NCBI RefSeq assembly: GCF_003014755.1
Contig: NZ_PYAW01000001.1
Location: 496,001 to 560,000, forward strand
Length of the DNA stretch: 64,000 nt
Direction of reading: 5' to 3'
Source of the DNA: Chitinophaga niastensis
Lineage (GTDB): Bacteria; Bacteroidota; Bacteroidia; Chitinophagales; Chitinophagaceae
A program made the position numbers and the translations under genes. A model generated the notes under the pieces. That model searched no databases and had not been told where the DNA came from. It saw only the letters and a program-made list of their open reading frames with translations. Shown piece by piece: positions 22,809-31,547 of this stretch. The stretch's first letter is position 1, and each line of letters opens with the position of its first letter.

Positions 22809-25748
22809 TTAATATCCGAAAATCTCTTCCATAGTGAGTTTTTTCACTTCTCCATACTTCTTGAGGTCGTCCAGACTAACCTTCTTTTCAGAGGCAACAA
22901 TGCAATAAGTATATGGTTTATTAGCAACGTATTCGTCATGGAATTTCTTCACATCACCGAAATTCATACCTGGAATAGCTTCATACACCTGTTTGCGGAT
23001 GTCTGTATTCAGTCCCAGTTTTTTTGCAGCGAGATAACTGAAGATTATACCATCATTAGTGATACGTTCTGTTTCAATATCCTGTTTCAGGCCTTCCTTA
23101 GCGGTTTCCAACAGTTTATCGGAACGGGGAACATCGTTCAGCAGTTCGTTCATACCTACTACGGCATCATTCATTTTATCTGCCTGGCTACCTACGTAAG
23201 CTACTGTAGAATAGCGCTCTCCTTTTTTATCGGGAGATGAATAGTAAGCATATGTGGAGTAAGCCAGTGCCTTGGATTCACGGATGGTCTGGAACACAAT
23301 AGAGCCCATTCCACCGCCGAAGTAGCTGTTGAATAACATAATAAGACCTGTTTTAGCAGGATCATAAGTATCTGTATTTCTCAACCAGTTTACTTCTGTT
23401 TGTACCATATCATAATCTGCAAACAACACCTGGTTTTTAGCCTGGTTATCTTTCGCAAACTTCACCGCAGCAGGCGCTTCTTTAAAAGCAGCAGGCAGTG
23501 GGTGCAGTTTTTTCACATCAGCTGCAACAGTCGCCAGTGGCTCAGGACCGTAGTAAATGATAGTATGTTTATAAGAAGGCAGTTCGTGCAGTATGCTGGT
23601 CAGTTCAGTAGCTGTAACGCCATCCAGTTCCGCCTGGCTCAACTGATTATTAAACGGATTTTTAGCCCCATACATGGCATAGTTTACTACACCTTTCATG
23701 ATAGCGCCCTTATTCAGCTTACTATCCGCACGTGATTTCTGTAAGCGTCCTTTCAAAGATGCAAGGGCTTCTTCGTTAGGTTTACAGTTAGCAATTACGT
23801 GTTCAAACAAGGTTACTGCTTTGTCGAAATTCTCCTGTAATCCACTGATAACAATAGATGTGTTTTCATTGGTAGCAGACACACTAAAGTTGCAGGCAAT
23901 GTTGTAGAATTCCTTGCTGATTTGCTCAGAAGTATATTTATCTGTGCTCAGGAATTGCAGGTATTGCGCTGCCAGGGCCAGTTTCTTATTATTCCAGTTA
24001 CCCATATCAAAACGATAGTACAAGCGGAAAAGGCCATTGTCCTTATTCTGTACGTACATCATTTCAGTATTACCGATGGTTGTTTTCTGGATATCTTTTT
24101 CATAATCCAGCCACTGTGGCTTCACTGGTGTTGCAGGAATAGCAGATATTTTTTTCAGGAACGCAGATTGTGCTTCACGGTTTACTTCTACCGGTGTGAT
24201 AACAGGTTTCTCTACTTTCTGAATGTTTTTATCTTCTCCTTTACGTTTGTAAACAATTACATAATTATCGTTGAGAAATTTATTAGCATAATCAACGATT
24301 TGTTTTTTGGTTACACTGCTCATATCATCTACGTAAGCTACATCATAAGCCCAGTTTTGGCCTTTGCTTTTAATGAAGCCATCCATCATGGAGGTAGCGC
24401 GGTTGTTATTACTTTCCAGTCCCTGGAGTTCAGCCAGTTTCGCGTTGTTAACAATGGCTTTCACCAGTGTTTCGTCAAATTCACCTTTCTTCAGAATATC
24501 CAACTGACCCAGCAGCAGGGCTTTCACTTCTTCCAGTGTTTGGCCTTGTTTAGCTTTACCGCTGAGGGAAAGAATAGAATAATCTTTCAGGCTCATGGAG
24601 TTAGCACTTGCATTGAGCACTTTCTGTTGTTTGTTGATATTCAGATCCAGTAAACCTGCTTTGCCATTTTGCAGGATGCTGGACATTACGCCCAACACTA
24701 TGTTAGATTTGGTATCCAGCGCGCCTGGCATTCTGAAAGCAATATCAATGCTTTCTGCATCAGGTCCGAATACTTCTTTTACGATAGGTGCTTTGATAGG
24801 AGCTTCCGGAGCGGGTTTATATTCCTTTACCGGCGTTGTTTTCATGTAACTGAATTTCTGATCGATGGATTTGATTACATAGTCCGGATCAAAATCTCCT
24901 GCCATTACCACTGCCATGTTGTTAGGCACATAGTATTCATTATAGAACTGGCGGATAGCCTTCAGGTTTGGATTTTTAAGGTGCTCCACGGTACCAATGG
25001 TAGATTGCTGACCATAGTTATGTGTGGGGAACAGGGCAGCCAGCATTGTTTCATATACTTTGCGGCCGTCATTATCCAGACCACGGTTCTTTTCTTCGTA
25101 CACTGCTTCCAGTTCAGTATGGAACAGGCGGAAAACCGGATCCCTGAAGCGTTCTGCCTGAACGGTCAGGTATTTATCGATAGCGTTGGAAGGAATATCT
25201 TCTTCGTAAATGGTTTCTTCCACCCAGGTATGTGCGTTGGTACCTTGCGCACCCATGCCCGACATCATTTTGTCGTATTCATTGGCAATTGCGTATTTGG
25301 CAGCAACACCGGAAACGCTGTCAATTTCATGGTACACCGCTTTGCGGGCAGCAGGATCAACGGTTTTGTTGTACTTGTCATACAGGTTAGATACCTGGTC
25401 TATTAAAGGCTTTTCTTTTGCCCAATCCAGGGAACCATATTGACTGGTACCTTTAAACAACAGATGCTCCAGGTAGTGTGCCAGCCCTGTATGATCTTTA
25501 GGATCATTATCGCTACCTGCGCGGGTACCGATCAATGTTTGTATACGTGGCTCTTTATTATTTACACTCAGGATAACTGTCAGGCCGTTTTTCAAGGTAT
25601 ACAAACGGGCCTTCATGGGGTCATTGGAGATGTACTTATAGGTATAACCTCCGGAAGTGGCCTCTTTCCATTGATACTTGCCTTGCGCCCCTGCCATTTG
25701 CAGCGAGCAGGCAAATAAGAGTAATAATACGACTCTTTTAAGACTCAT
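22809..25748 (-). CDS. M16 (insulinase/pitrilysin) family zinc metallopeptidase
   Basis: 979 residues with a signal peptide (LKRVVLLLLFACSLQMAGAQ). The two-unit M16 architecture is complete. The active half carries the inverted zinc motif HYLEHLLFKG (H91, E94, H95), with the distal glutamate in ELEAVYEEKNRG. The C-terminal half (about 530-979) lacks a zinc motif, as usual, and contains the substrate-side GGGMGSIVFQTIRESKALAYS. Such secreted or periplasmic proteases degrade peptides. Substrates here are unknown. A TATATTTG promoter lies 31 bases upstream of the start. Confidence 0.93.
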   Translation of the reverse strand: MSLKRVVLLLLFACSLQMAGAQGKYQWKEATSGGYTYKYISNDPMKARLYTLKNGLTVILSVNNKEPRIQTLIGTRAGSDNDPKDHTGLAHYLEHLLFKGTSQYGSLDWAKEKPLIDQVSNLYDKYNKTVDPAARKAVYHEIDSVSGVAAKYAIANEYDKMMSGMGAQGTNAHTWVEETIYEEDIPSNAIDKYLTVQAERFRDPVFRLFHTELEAVYEEKNRGLDNDGRKVYETMLAALFPTHNYGQQSTIGTVEHLKNPNLKAIRQFYNEYYVPNNMAVVMAGDFDPDYVIKSIDQKFSYMKTTPVKEYKPAPEAPIKAPIVKEVFGPDAESIDIAFRMPGALDTKSNIVLGVMSSILQNGKAGLLDLNINKQQKVLNASANSMSLKDYSILSLSGKAKQGQTLEEVKALLLGQLDILKKGEFDETLVKAIVNNAKLAELQGLESNNNRATSMMDGFIKSKGQNWAYDVAYVDDMSSVTKKQIVDYANKFLNDNYVIVYKRKGEDKNIQKVEKPVITPVEVNREAQSAFLKKISAIPATPVKPQWLDYEKDIQKTTIGNTEMMYVQNKDNGLFRLYYRFDMGNWNNKKLALAAQYLQFLSTDKYTSEQISKEFYNIACNFSVSATNENTSIVISGLQENFDKAVTLFEHVIANCKPNEEALASLKGRLQKSRADSKLNKGAIMKGVVNYAMYGAKNPFNNQLSQAELDGVTATELTSILHELPSYKHTIIYYGPEPLATVAADVKKLHPLPAAFKEAPAAVKFAKDNQAKNQVLFADYDMVQTEVNWLRNTDTYDPAKTGLIMLFNSYFGGGMGSIVFQTIRESKALAYSTYAYYSSPDKKGERYSTVAYVGSQADKMNDAVVGMNELLNDVPRSDKLLETAKEGLKQDIETERITNDGIIFSYLAAKKLGLNTDIRKQVYEAIPGMNFGDVKKFHDEYVANKPYTYCIVASEKKVSLDDLKKYGEVKKLTMEEIFGY

Positions 25749-25778
25749 ACGATAGTTGGTTTTTAGAAATTGTTATAT

Positions 25779-25786
25779 CAAATATA
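25779..25786 (-). promoter_or_regulatory. -7 element of the M16 peptidase promoter
   Basis: CAAATATA on the plus strand is TATATTTG on the minus strand, an exact TAnnTTTG match 31 bases from the start codon. Confidence 0.5.
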
Positions 25787-25915
25787 ACCGGAAGTGGAAA
25801 ATAATGAGTGGAAAAACAGGGAAATTTGTATGAACGGTATGGCCACAGGAAAAACAACCGATTGTTCAAATGAAAATCAGCAAGCCGGGGTACATTGATT
25901 ATAGGTGCAGGGAAA

Positions 25916-26275
25916 TCAGGGAGTAAGACTGTTGAGTATTGAGTACTGTCCTCTTACTACTGCCATATCAAACATAAGGGAATCCTTTGCTGCGTGCCTG
26001 GATTCTTTTTTTGACTGGCTCCTGTTTTTAGCATGAATTGCAACAACCTGTGGTAAGGTAGTACTAGTGGGAGTTCCACTAATAGTGGCTTTTACCAGCG
26101 AAATATTATCTACTGGTGCTGCTGCCACGGGAATAATGGCCATTGGTAATTGCTGCGCTTGATCTGATACATTAGTTTTCTCAAGACTAACACCTAACAA
26201 TCTTTTATCGCAGGAGTGCACCCACGCAATACAACCAATACACGCCATCAGAGCAACAAAGGAACGCATAAACAC
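25916..26275 (-). CDS. Small putative lipoprotein
   Basis: 119 residues. The N-terminus (RSFVALMACIGCIAWVHSC) looks like a lipoprotein signal with the acylated Cys at about residue 22, though the lipobox is not ideal. The remainder is low in structure, Ala/Val/Thr-rich, with a basic stretch (HAKNRSQSKKESRHAAKD). I do not recognise a family. It lies 22 bases downstream of the outer-membrane protein gene in the sigma/anti-sigma locus and is probably the last gene of that operon. Confidence 0.55.
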   Translation of the reverse strand: MFMRSFVALMACIGCIAWVHSCDKRLLGVSLEKTNVSDQAQQLPMAIIPVAAAPVDNISLVKATISGTPTSTTLPQVVAIHAKNRSQSKKESRHAAKDSLMFDMAVVRGQYSILNSLTP

Positions 26276-26297
26276 AATTTAGAACTGGCTAAAATAC

Positions 26298-27245
26298 TCA
26301 AAACCCGTTCAATCGGATGCCGATTGAAAACGGATATTGCTGTAATCCGTAATCATGTAAAGGCGTAAGGGCAAAATTTGCATACAACTTAACTGGTCCG
26401 TAACCAAGTTCGCTGGTTAACCCAAAACGCCATTTGTTAAGGTTGAAGTCATCGGTTTTCCTCACTTTGCCTCTCTCCTGACTCACCTGTTTTGTTCTGG
26501 ACTTGAGCAGATAACCACCAGAGACACCGAAACTCGCCTGAAACGCACGGTTCGGGTGAGCGGGGTTAGAATTAAAATTCAGCATTACCGGTATGGATAT
26601 GTATTCGGCAAAAAGCTTATTTTTTGAAAATTCTACGGAATCCCTAATTATCTGTGTTGGATATCCCGGTAAATATGTGATGCTCCGGGCATACCTGTAA
26701 TTATTCATCTCCAGTCCTAAAGCATATAACAAGTTAAGTTTGTGTTTTGTTATATTAAGTCGCTGCTCAAATAACCAGATGTTTATATTGATCGATTTTC
26801 CAGTGATAAGTTTAAATTCAGATGGAGTTAAAGGTTCACTTGCGTCTCTTGGAGCAAAATTAGCAAGGCCTGCAGCCGAATAATCGTAGGATTTACTAAC
26901 AGCGGAAGCGATAACTCCGTTGTAATATTGTGTGGTATTGGGGTAATAGTTTACAAAGCTCGCGCCGCCATAGTCGCTGCGATCAATATAATTATTGAAG
27001 CCAAGGTCAAAAACAAACCACCTGGTCTGCAAATTCTTTTTCAGTTTATTACGGGCATAAGCGGTATCGCTATAAAATTTATAGCTATTGCGGCCTTTTT
27101 CATTTTTGCCTTTGAGTATGATCAATCCTTTGATCTGAATGGTATCCGGCGTTGCCGGCGCAGTTTTAGGAGTATCTGCTTTTTGTGCATGAGCCCACCC
27201 TCCACATAATACCAGTAACAAGACGAGTAAAACTTTATGCTTCAT
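26298..27245 (-). CDS. Outer-membrane beta-barrel protein
   Basis: 315 residues with a clear signal peptide (KHKVLLVLLLVLCGGWAHAQ). After a short linker with IQIKGLIILKGK come alternating strands typical of the PorT/OmpA-like Bacteroidota barrels: WFVFDLGFNNYID, KLNLLYALGLEMNNYRY, ISIPVMLNFNSNP, FQASFGVSGGYLLKSR, WRFGLTSELGYGPVKLYANFAL. The terminal residue is an aromatic-rich strand end (FSIGIRLNGF). It follows the anti-sigma gene by 22 bases, so it probably belongs to the same operon and may be part of the envelope signal read by that system. Function is otherwise unknown. Confidence 0.75.
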   Translation of the reverse strand: MKHKVLLVLLLVLCGGWAHAQKADTPKTAPATPDTIQIKGLIILKGKNEKGRNSYKFYSDTAYARNKLKKNLQTRWFVFDLGFNNYIDRSDYGGASFVNYYPNTTQYYNGVIASAVSKSYDYSAAGLANFAPRDASEPLTPSEFKLITGKSININIWLFEQRLNITKHKLNLLYALGLEMNNYRYARSITYLPGYPTQIIRDSVEFSKNKLFAEYISIPVMLNFNSNPAHPNRAFQASFGVSGGYLLKSRTKQVSQERGKVRKTDDFNLNKWRFGLTSELGYGPVKLYANFALTPLHDYGLQQYPFSIGIRLNGF

Positions 27246-27267
27246 ATGCTACTATTACCATGATTTA

Positions 27268-28311
27268 TTATTTATTCCTTTTCCGGGAGAAAAACTTAGC
27301 CACATTAGTTACTTTATCAAGTATTTTGCTATCGCTGCCACTCACTGACATAATCAGTTCTCCCTTTACGGCTCCCTGTGCAGGTGCAGCAATTATATTG
27401 TTAGCTGTGACATTGTTATTATTATTGGTGGCAGGCATATTTGCTGCCAGTACAGTTTCTTTATTAACAGGGGCGCTGATACCAGTAACAATCTGCGTAG
27501 TACTGGCCTGTTGCAGATGCTTTTCTACCACTTCATCCATCGTATTACGCGGGGATGGCAGCTGAGACATCACTGGTCCGTCCACCCTGGGAGCTGAAAC
27601 GTCTGCTATCTCCTGTTTTTTTACCGGTGCAGCTACTGCTGCTTTTTTCACGGGTACAGTGGTTGTTTTATTGTTTTTTGCTACCACTGGTTGTACTACT
27701 TCCGGAACAACAGGTGTTACAACAGTAGTAACAGGTGTAGGCGAAGGTATAGCCACTGTCTTTTTCACTGCGCTGGCGATCACTGGTGGCTGGTGTGACA
27801 GATTCCCTGATGGCAGCATCCAGATAACTAAACCTGCTATCACAGCGGCTGCCGCAGCTCCCCACCACATGCGCCGATAAACAAACGCCGGTTTGTTTTC
27901 ACTGCTTCTATATAAAACAGCTTTATGTGCAAATACTATTTCGGTATCCGGTTGTAATTTTACGACCTGCAGCAAGTCCAATTCCCTTTGTGCTGCCGGA
28001 TGCTGACGCAGATATTCCTGCAAGGTTTGCTCTTCTGCTGCTGTAAGCTCTCCATCAATATGCCCCAACAGGAGCGCCTCGTAATCCACATCTCCGGCAA
28101 ATCCGGTCCGGTATAAGGCCGCTTTGTTATCAAATACGATCTGCTCATCCGGCACTATGCGGACACCCTCCAGCAAATCAAGCTCCTGCCTGATTTGAGG
28201 ATGCTGTTGCAGGAAAAGCTCCAATGCAGTCAGTTCCGCCTCATTCAGCTCTCCATCAATGTAGCTGAGGAGGTAAGACTCGTAATTTGATATGTTGATC
28301 TCTATTGACAA
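27268..28311 (-). CDS. Membrane anti-sigma factor with duplicated N-terminal domain
   Basis: 347 residues. The cytoplasmic part has two copies of a 60-residue unit: residues about 10-68 (YESYLLSYIDGELNEAEL ... DNKAALYR) and about 77-134 (YEALLLGHIDGELTAAEE ... AHKAVLYR). Each is like the YIDGEL anti-sigma motif common in Bacteroidota. A membrane segment follows (about 147-165, WWGAAAAAVIAGLVIWML), then a long Pro/Val/Thr/Lys-rich periplasmic tail with no recognised domain. It lies downstream of an ECF sigma gene (41 bases), so it should hold that sigma factor at the membrane. Confidence 0.82.
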   Translation of the reverse strand: MSIEINISNYESYLLSYIDGELNEAELTALELFLQQHPQIRQELDLLEGVRIVPDEQIVFDNKAALYRTGFAGDVDYEALLLGHIDGELTAAEEQTLQEYLRQHPAAQRELDLLQVVKLQPDTEIVFAHKAVLYRSSENKPAFVYRRMWWGAAAAAVIAGLVIWMLPSGNLSHQPPVIASAVKKTVAIPSPTPVTTVVTPVVPEVVQPVVAKNNKTTTVPVKKAAVAAPVKKQEIADVSAPRVDGPVMSQLPSPRNTMDEVVEKHLQQASTTQIVTGISAPVNKETVLAANMPATNNNNNVTANNIIAAPAQGAVKGELIMSVSGSDSKILDKVTNVAKFFSRKRNK

Positions 28312-28352
28312 AAATTCTACTTATTATTAATTAATTAGCAATTATAGAAATA

Positions 28353-28838
28353 TCATATAACATTTTCCATCTTCACCAGGTAATTTTTCAGATGAATCCT
28401 GGCGCGATGCAGGTAAACCTTTACCTGTGAAGGGTTCAGATCCATCATCTCCCCTATCTCTTCATACGTATATCCTTCATAATCCTTTAGCAGTACCAGT
28501 GAACGTTGTACTTCGCTCAACTTTGACAATGCTTTTTCAATTACCTCTTTCGCGTTATGAACCTTGTGTTCTGATATCTTCTCTTCATCTTTAAACTGAT
28601 CTACCAGTGTTATCCGCTTTATCTTACGTACATGATCGATCATATTGTGGTAGCCAACTGTGAACAGGTATGACTTAGCCTTTTCAAAAGGCACATCCTG
28701 GCAGTGCTTCCACAATATCTCGAATGAATTCTGTACTACGTCCCTGGCGTCTTCCGCGTGCTCTAGATTTTTGACGATAAAGCGGAATAGATTGTCCGAA
28801 TACAGATCCACACATTTATTGTACTCCTTTTCCGTCAT
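28353..28838 (-). CDS. ECF-type RNA polymerase sigma factor
   Basis: 161 residues. Region 2 (about 8-75: YSDNLFRFIVKNLEHAEDARDVVQNSFEILWKH, then AKSYLFTVGYHNMIDHVRK) and region 4 (about 105-155: LSEVQRSLVLLKDYEGYTYEEIGEMMDLNPSQVKVYLHRARIHLKNYL) are intact. It is first in an operon with the duplicated-domain anti-sigma factor, a beta-barrel protein and a small lipoprotein. The signal is probably at the envelope. Confidence 0.92.
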   Translation of the reverse strand: MTEKEYNKCVDLYSDNLFRFIVKNLEHAEDARDVVQNSFEILWKHCQDVPFEKAKSYLFTVGYHNMIDHVRKIKRITLVDQFKDEEKISEHKVHNAKEVIEKALSKLSEVQRSLVLLKDYEGYTYEEIGEMMDLNPSQVKVYLHRARIHLKNYLVKMENVI

Positions 28839-29216
28839 TCCGGTGGTGCGGGATTTTAGTGCTAAGTTCCGACAAATACTTTAATACCTATCATTGACAA
28901 AATCCATCTTTGTTACCCACACCTACGCTAAATCAGCATCCACCTCCTCATTTTGTAGTAACAGTTTCTTTCAAACTGATGATCAATCCTTTAGCCGATA
29001 AACACGTTTCATATCTCAACATTAAAGGACAGTTCTTCAGTTTTTCACTACATGGCATTTACAATCATGATAGTACTATGACGGAGGGCAACTACTAAAT
29101 GTTACACCTGGGTCAAACTTTTTACCTATAGAACCGTTACTGATTTACGCGAGGGATAATCGTAATACATTTATTGCCCATAACTTTGGTAGATCCTTTA
29201 AAATATTGCAATTTAT
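28839..29216. other. 378-bp divergent intergenic region before kbl
   Basis: Separates the divergent sigma operon and kbl. The only structure I can support is the kbl -7 element at 29181-29188. A 62-residue open frame at 28910-29098 has no family resemblance and is not called. Confidence 0.5.
29181..29188 (+). promoter_or_regulatory. -7 element of the kbl promoter
   Basis: TAACTTTG, an exact TAnnTTTG match, 28 bases before the kbl start codon. A clear -33 TTTG is not seen. Confidence 0.5.
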
Positions 29217-30404
29217 ATGAATAAGACGTTTACAACCCGTTTACGGGAAGAACTGGATGAAATCAATAAAGCCGGGCTGTATAAGAGAGAGCGCATTATT
29301 ACATCTGAGCAGGGAGCTGAAATACAGGTTGGTGGCAAGACTGTACTTAATTTTTGTGCCAATAACTACCTGGGACTATCTTCCCATCCAGCTGTGGTAA
29401 AAGCTGCGAAAGAAGCGATTGACACACATGGTTATGGAATGAGTAGTGTTCGCTTCATTTGCGGTACACAGGATATTCACAGGGAACTGGAAGAAAAAAT
29501 CTCCAAATTTCTGGGCACCGAGGATACTATTTTATATGTGGCAGCCTTTGATGCCAATGGTGGGGTATTTGAGCCGCTTTTCAACGAGCAGGATGCTATC
29601 ATTTCTGACGCCTTGAATCATGCGTCTATCATTGATGGGGTGCGTTTGTGCAAGGCGCAGCGTTTCCGCTATGAGCATAATAACATGGCTGATCTGGAAG
29701 CAAAACTCCAGGAAGCAAAAGACTGCCGCAGCCGCATTATCGTTACTGATGGCTCTTTCAGCATGGATGGCACCATTGCCCAACTGGACAAGATCTGTGA
29801 TCTGGCAGATAAATATAATGCGATTGTAATGACTGATGAGAGCCATTCTTCCGGCTTCCTCGGCAAAACCGGTCGCGGTACCCACGAATACTGTGGTGTA
29901 ATGGGTCGTGTGGATATCATCACCGGCACATTGGGCAAAGCCCTGGGCGGTGCTTCCGGCGGTTTCACCAGCGGACCTAAAGAAGTAATAGACATCCTGC
30001 GCCAGCGCAGCCGTCCTTACCTGTTCTCCAACTCCGTGGCGCCCAGCATTGTAGGTGCTTCTATAGCCGTACTGGATATGCTCAGCGAAACCACCGCGCT
30101 GCGCGATAAGCTGGAATACAACACCAGATACTTCCGTACCAAAATGACCGAAGTGGGCTTTGATATTAAACCCGGCGATCATCCTATTGTTCCGGTAATG
30201 CTCTATGACGCAGTACTGAGTCAGCAGTTTGCTGATAAGCTGCTGCAGGAAGGTATTTATGTAATTGGCTTCTTCTTCCCGGTAGTGGCGAAGGGACAAG
30301 CGCGCATCCGCGTACAGCTGAGCGCCGGCCATGAGCAGGAACACCTGGACAAAGCCATTGCAGCCTTTACCAAAGTGGGTAAGGAGTTGGGTGTAATCAA
30401 ATAA
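29217..30404 (+). CDS. kbl: Glycine C-acetyltransferase (2-amino-3-ketobutyrate CoA ligase)
   Basis: 395 residues, identical in length class to E. coli Kbl (398). It is a PLP-dependent alpha-oxoamine synthase that splits 2-amino-3-oxobutyrate with CoA into glycine and acetyl-CoA, the second step of threonine breakdown. Motifs: [49 protein letters not shown], and [15 protein letters not shown] with the PLP-binding lysine. The partner threonine dehydrogenase (tdh) is not adjacent. The last base of its stop codon is the first base of a 42-bp inverted repeat. Confidence 0.95.
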   Translation: MNKTFTTRLREELDEINKAGLYKRERIITSEQGAEIQVGGKTVLNFCANNYLGLSSHPAVVKAAKEAIDTHGYGMSSVRFICGTQDIHRELEEKISKFLGTEDTILYVAAFDANGGVFEPLFNEQDAIISDALNHASIIDGVRLCKAQRFRYEHNNMADLEAKLQEAKDCRSRIIVTDGSFSMDGTIAQLDKICDLADKYNAIVMTDESHSSGFLGKTGRGTHEYCGVMGRVDIITGTLGKALGGASGGFTSGPKEVIDILRQRSRPYLFSNSVAPSIVGASIAVLDMLSETTALRDKLEYNTRYFRTKMTEVGFDIKPGDHPIVPVMLYDAVLSQQFADKLLQEGIYVIGFFFPVVAKGQARIRVQLSAGHEQEHLDKAIAAFTKVGKELGVIK

Positions 30405-30497
30405 TATTTCACGCAAAGGAGCATAAGGAGCAAAGGCGCAAAGATTATTTAAATGATCTTTGCGCCTTTGCTCCTTATGCTCCTTTGCGTGAAATAT
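30404..30497. repeat. CACGCAAAG-family repeat, perfect 42-bp inverted repeat
   Basis: Left arm 30404-30445 and right arm 30456-30497 are exact reverse complements over 42 bases, around a 10-base spacer. The arms are built from CACGCAAAGGAGCATAAGG and GAGCAAAGGCGCAAAG, words also present in the copy at 21855-21946. It separates kbl from the beta-lactamase gene. It could end transcription, but it is far longer than a terminator needs to be. Confidence 0.9.
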
Positions 30498-30501
30498 CGC
30501 T

Positions 30502-30509
30502 TACTTTTG
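30502..30509 (+). promoter_or_regulatory. -7 element of the beta-lactamase promoter
   Basis: TACTTTTG matches TAnnTTTG and begins 4 bases after the inverted repeat. A TTTG inside the repeat's right arm (30484-30487) could act as -33, but at 14 bases the spacing is shorter than usual. The start codon follows at 30530. Confidence 0.45.
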
Positions 30510-30529
30510 CAACTTATAATTTAATCATT

Positions 30530-31339
30530 ATGCTGATGAAACGACTTGGCTGGATGTTTTTAGCGATAGGCCTTTCTCTGGCCGCCTGTGCACCCAATAA
30601 CGTAAAGGAAGAAAAAAGCTGGGAAAAATATTTTTCCAAATACAAGGTGGAAGGCACCTTCATGTTGTTTAATAACAGTCAGGGAGAGTTTAAAGTATAT
30701 AACCTGGAAAGAGCCAAACAGCGTTTCCTTCCAGCATCTACATTTAAAATACTTAATGCCCTGGTAGGTTTACACACCGGTGCGATCAAAGATACCGGCA
30801 TGGTAATTCCCTGGGATGGCGTTACCCGGCAGTCTCCCTCCTGGAATCAGGACCTGAGCATGGCACAGGCATTTAAACTATCCGCGGTGCCTTATTTCCA
30901 GGAAGTGGCCCGTCGCATAGGCAAGCCCACCATGCAGTTGTGGCTGGATTCCATAAAATATGGCAATATGAAAATAAGCCGTATAGATACCTTCTGGCTG
31001 GACAACTCCCTGCTGATCTCTCCTGATGAGGAACTGGGCTTTGTGAAAAAGCTATATTTCGATCAGTTACCATTTGCAAAAACTACGATGAAAAGTGTGC
31101 GTGATGTGATGCTTATGGAAAAAACACCTAAATATGAACTATCCTATAAAACAGGATGGGGCAATAACGGTGCAAAGAAAATAGGCTGGATTGTAGGCTG
31201 GATCGAGGAAAACAGGCATCCTTCCTTTTTTGTACTGAACATAGAAACAGAAGATCCGAACTTTGATATCGCCAAAAACCGCATGGATATACTGAGAAGT
31301 ATTCTTACCGACGCCGGTTATTTTAAAGGTGAGATGTAG
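30530..31339 (+). CDS. Class D (OXA-type) beta-lactamase, lipoprotein form
   Basis: 269 residues from ATG 30530 (upstream frame overlaps the promoter and is rejected). Lipoprotein signal: KRLGWMFLAIGLSLAAC with Cys at residue 20. All class D signatures are intact: PASTFK with Ser70 and Lys73, SAV of the SxV box (LSAVPYFQEVARRIG), YGN (KYGNMKISRIDTFWL), and KTGWG followed by IGWIVGWIE. The enzyme should hydrolyse penicillins, oxacillin or, in some relatives, carbapenems through a Ser-linked acyl-enzyme in the periplasm. It is a chromosomal gene beside housekeeping genes with no mobile element near, so it looks intrinsic. Spectrum cannot be predicted from sequence. Confidence 0.92.
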   Translation: MLMKRLGWMFLAIGLSLAACAPNNVKEEKSWEKYFSKYKVEGTFMLFNNSQGEFKVYNLERAKQRFLPASTFKILNALVGLHTGAIKDTGMVIPWDGVTRQSPSWNQDLSMAQAFKLSAVPYFQEVARRIGKPTMQLWLDSIKYGNMKISRIDTFWLDNSLLISPDEELGFVKKLYFDQLPFAKTTMKSVRDVMLMEKTPKYELSYKTGWGNNGAKKIGWIVGWIEENRHPSFFVLNIETEDPNFDIAKNRMDILRSILTDAGYFKGEM

Positions 31340-31348
31340 ATCTTTTTT

Positions 31349-31402
31349 ATGCAGATATTTAGTTTCAGATAAAGATCTCCTCCTGAAACTAAATATCTGC
31401 AT
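31349..31402. repeat. Perfect 20-bp inverted repeat after the beta-lactamase gene
   Basis: ATGCAGATATTTAGTTTCAG (31349-31368) and its exact reverse complement (31383-31402) flank a 14-base loop, starting 9 bases past the stop. It is preceded by TTTTTT. It may terminate transcription or be another intergenic palindromic repeat. Confidence 0.75.
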
Positions 31403-31547
31403 AACTGCATCCGAAAACCCCAAAATGATATTGGATCGTTAAAAAAACGATAAAACCCCATCTCCCCGGCTTGCAATACGTGACAAAAAAATTATTTTTG
31501 ATATCTTACCTGGTTTACTACCGGTAACGAATATCTTAAAGTCGAAT

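Noticed and set aside
28910..29098. A 62-residue open frame between the sigma gene and kbl
   Set aside because: No family resemblance, no clear promoter or start context, and composition like intergenic DNA.
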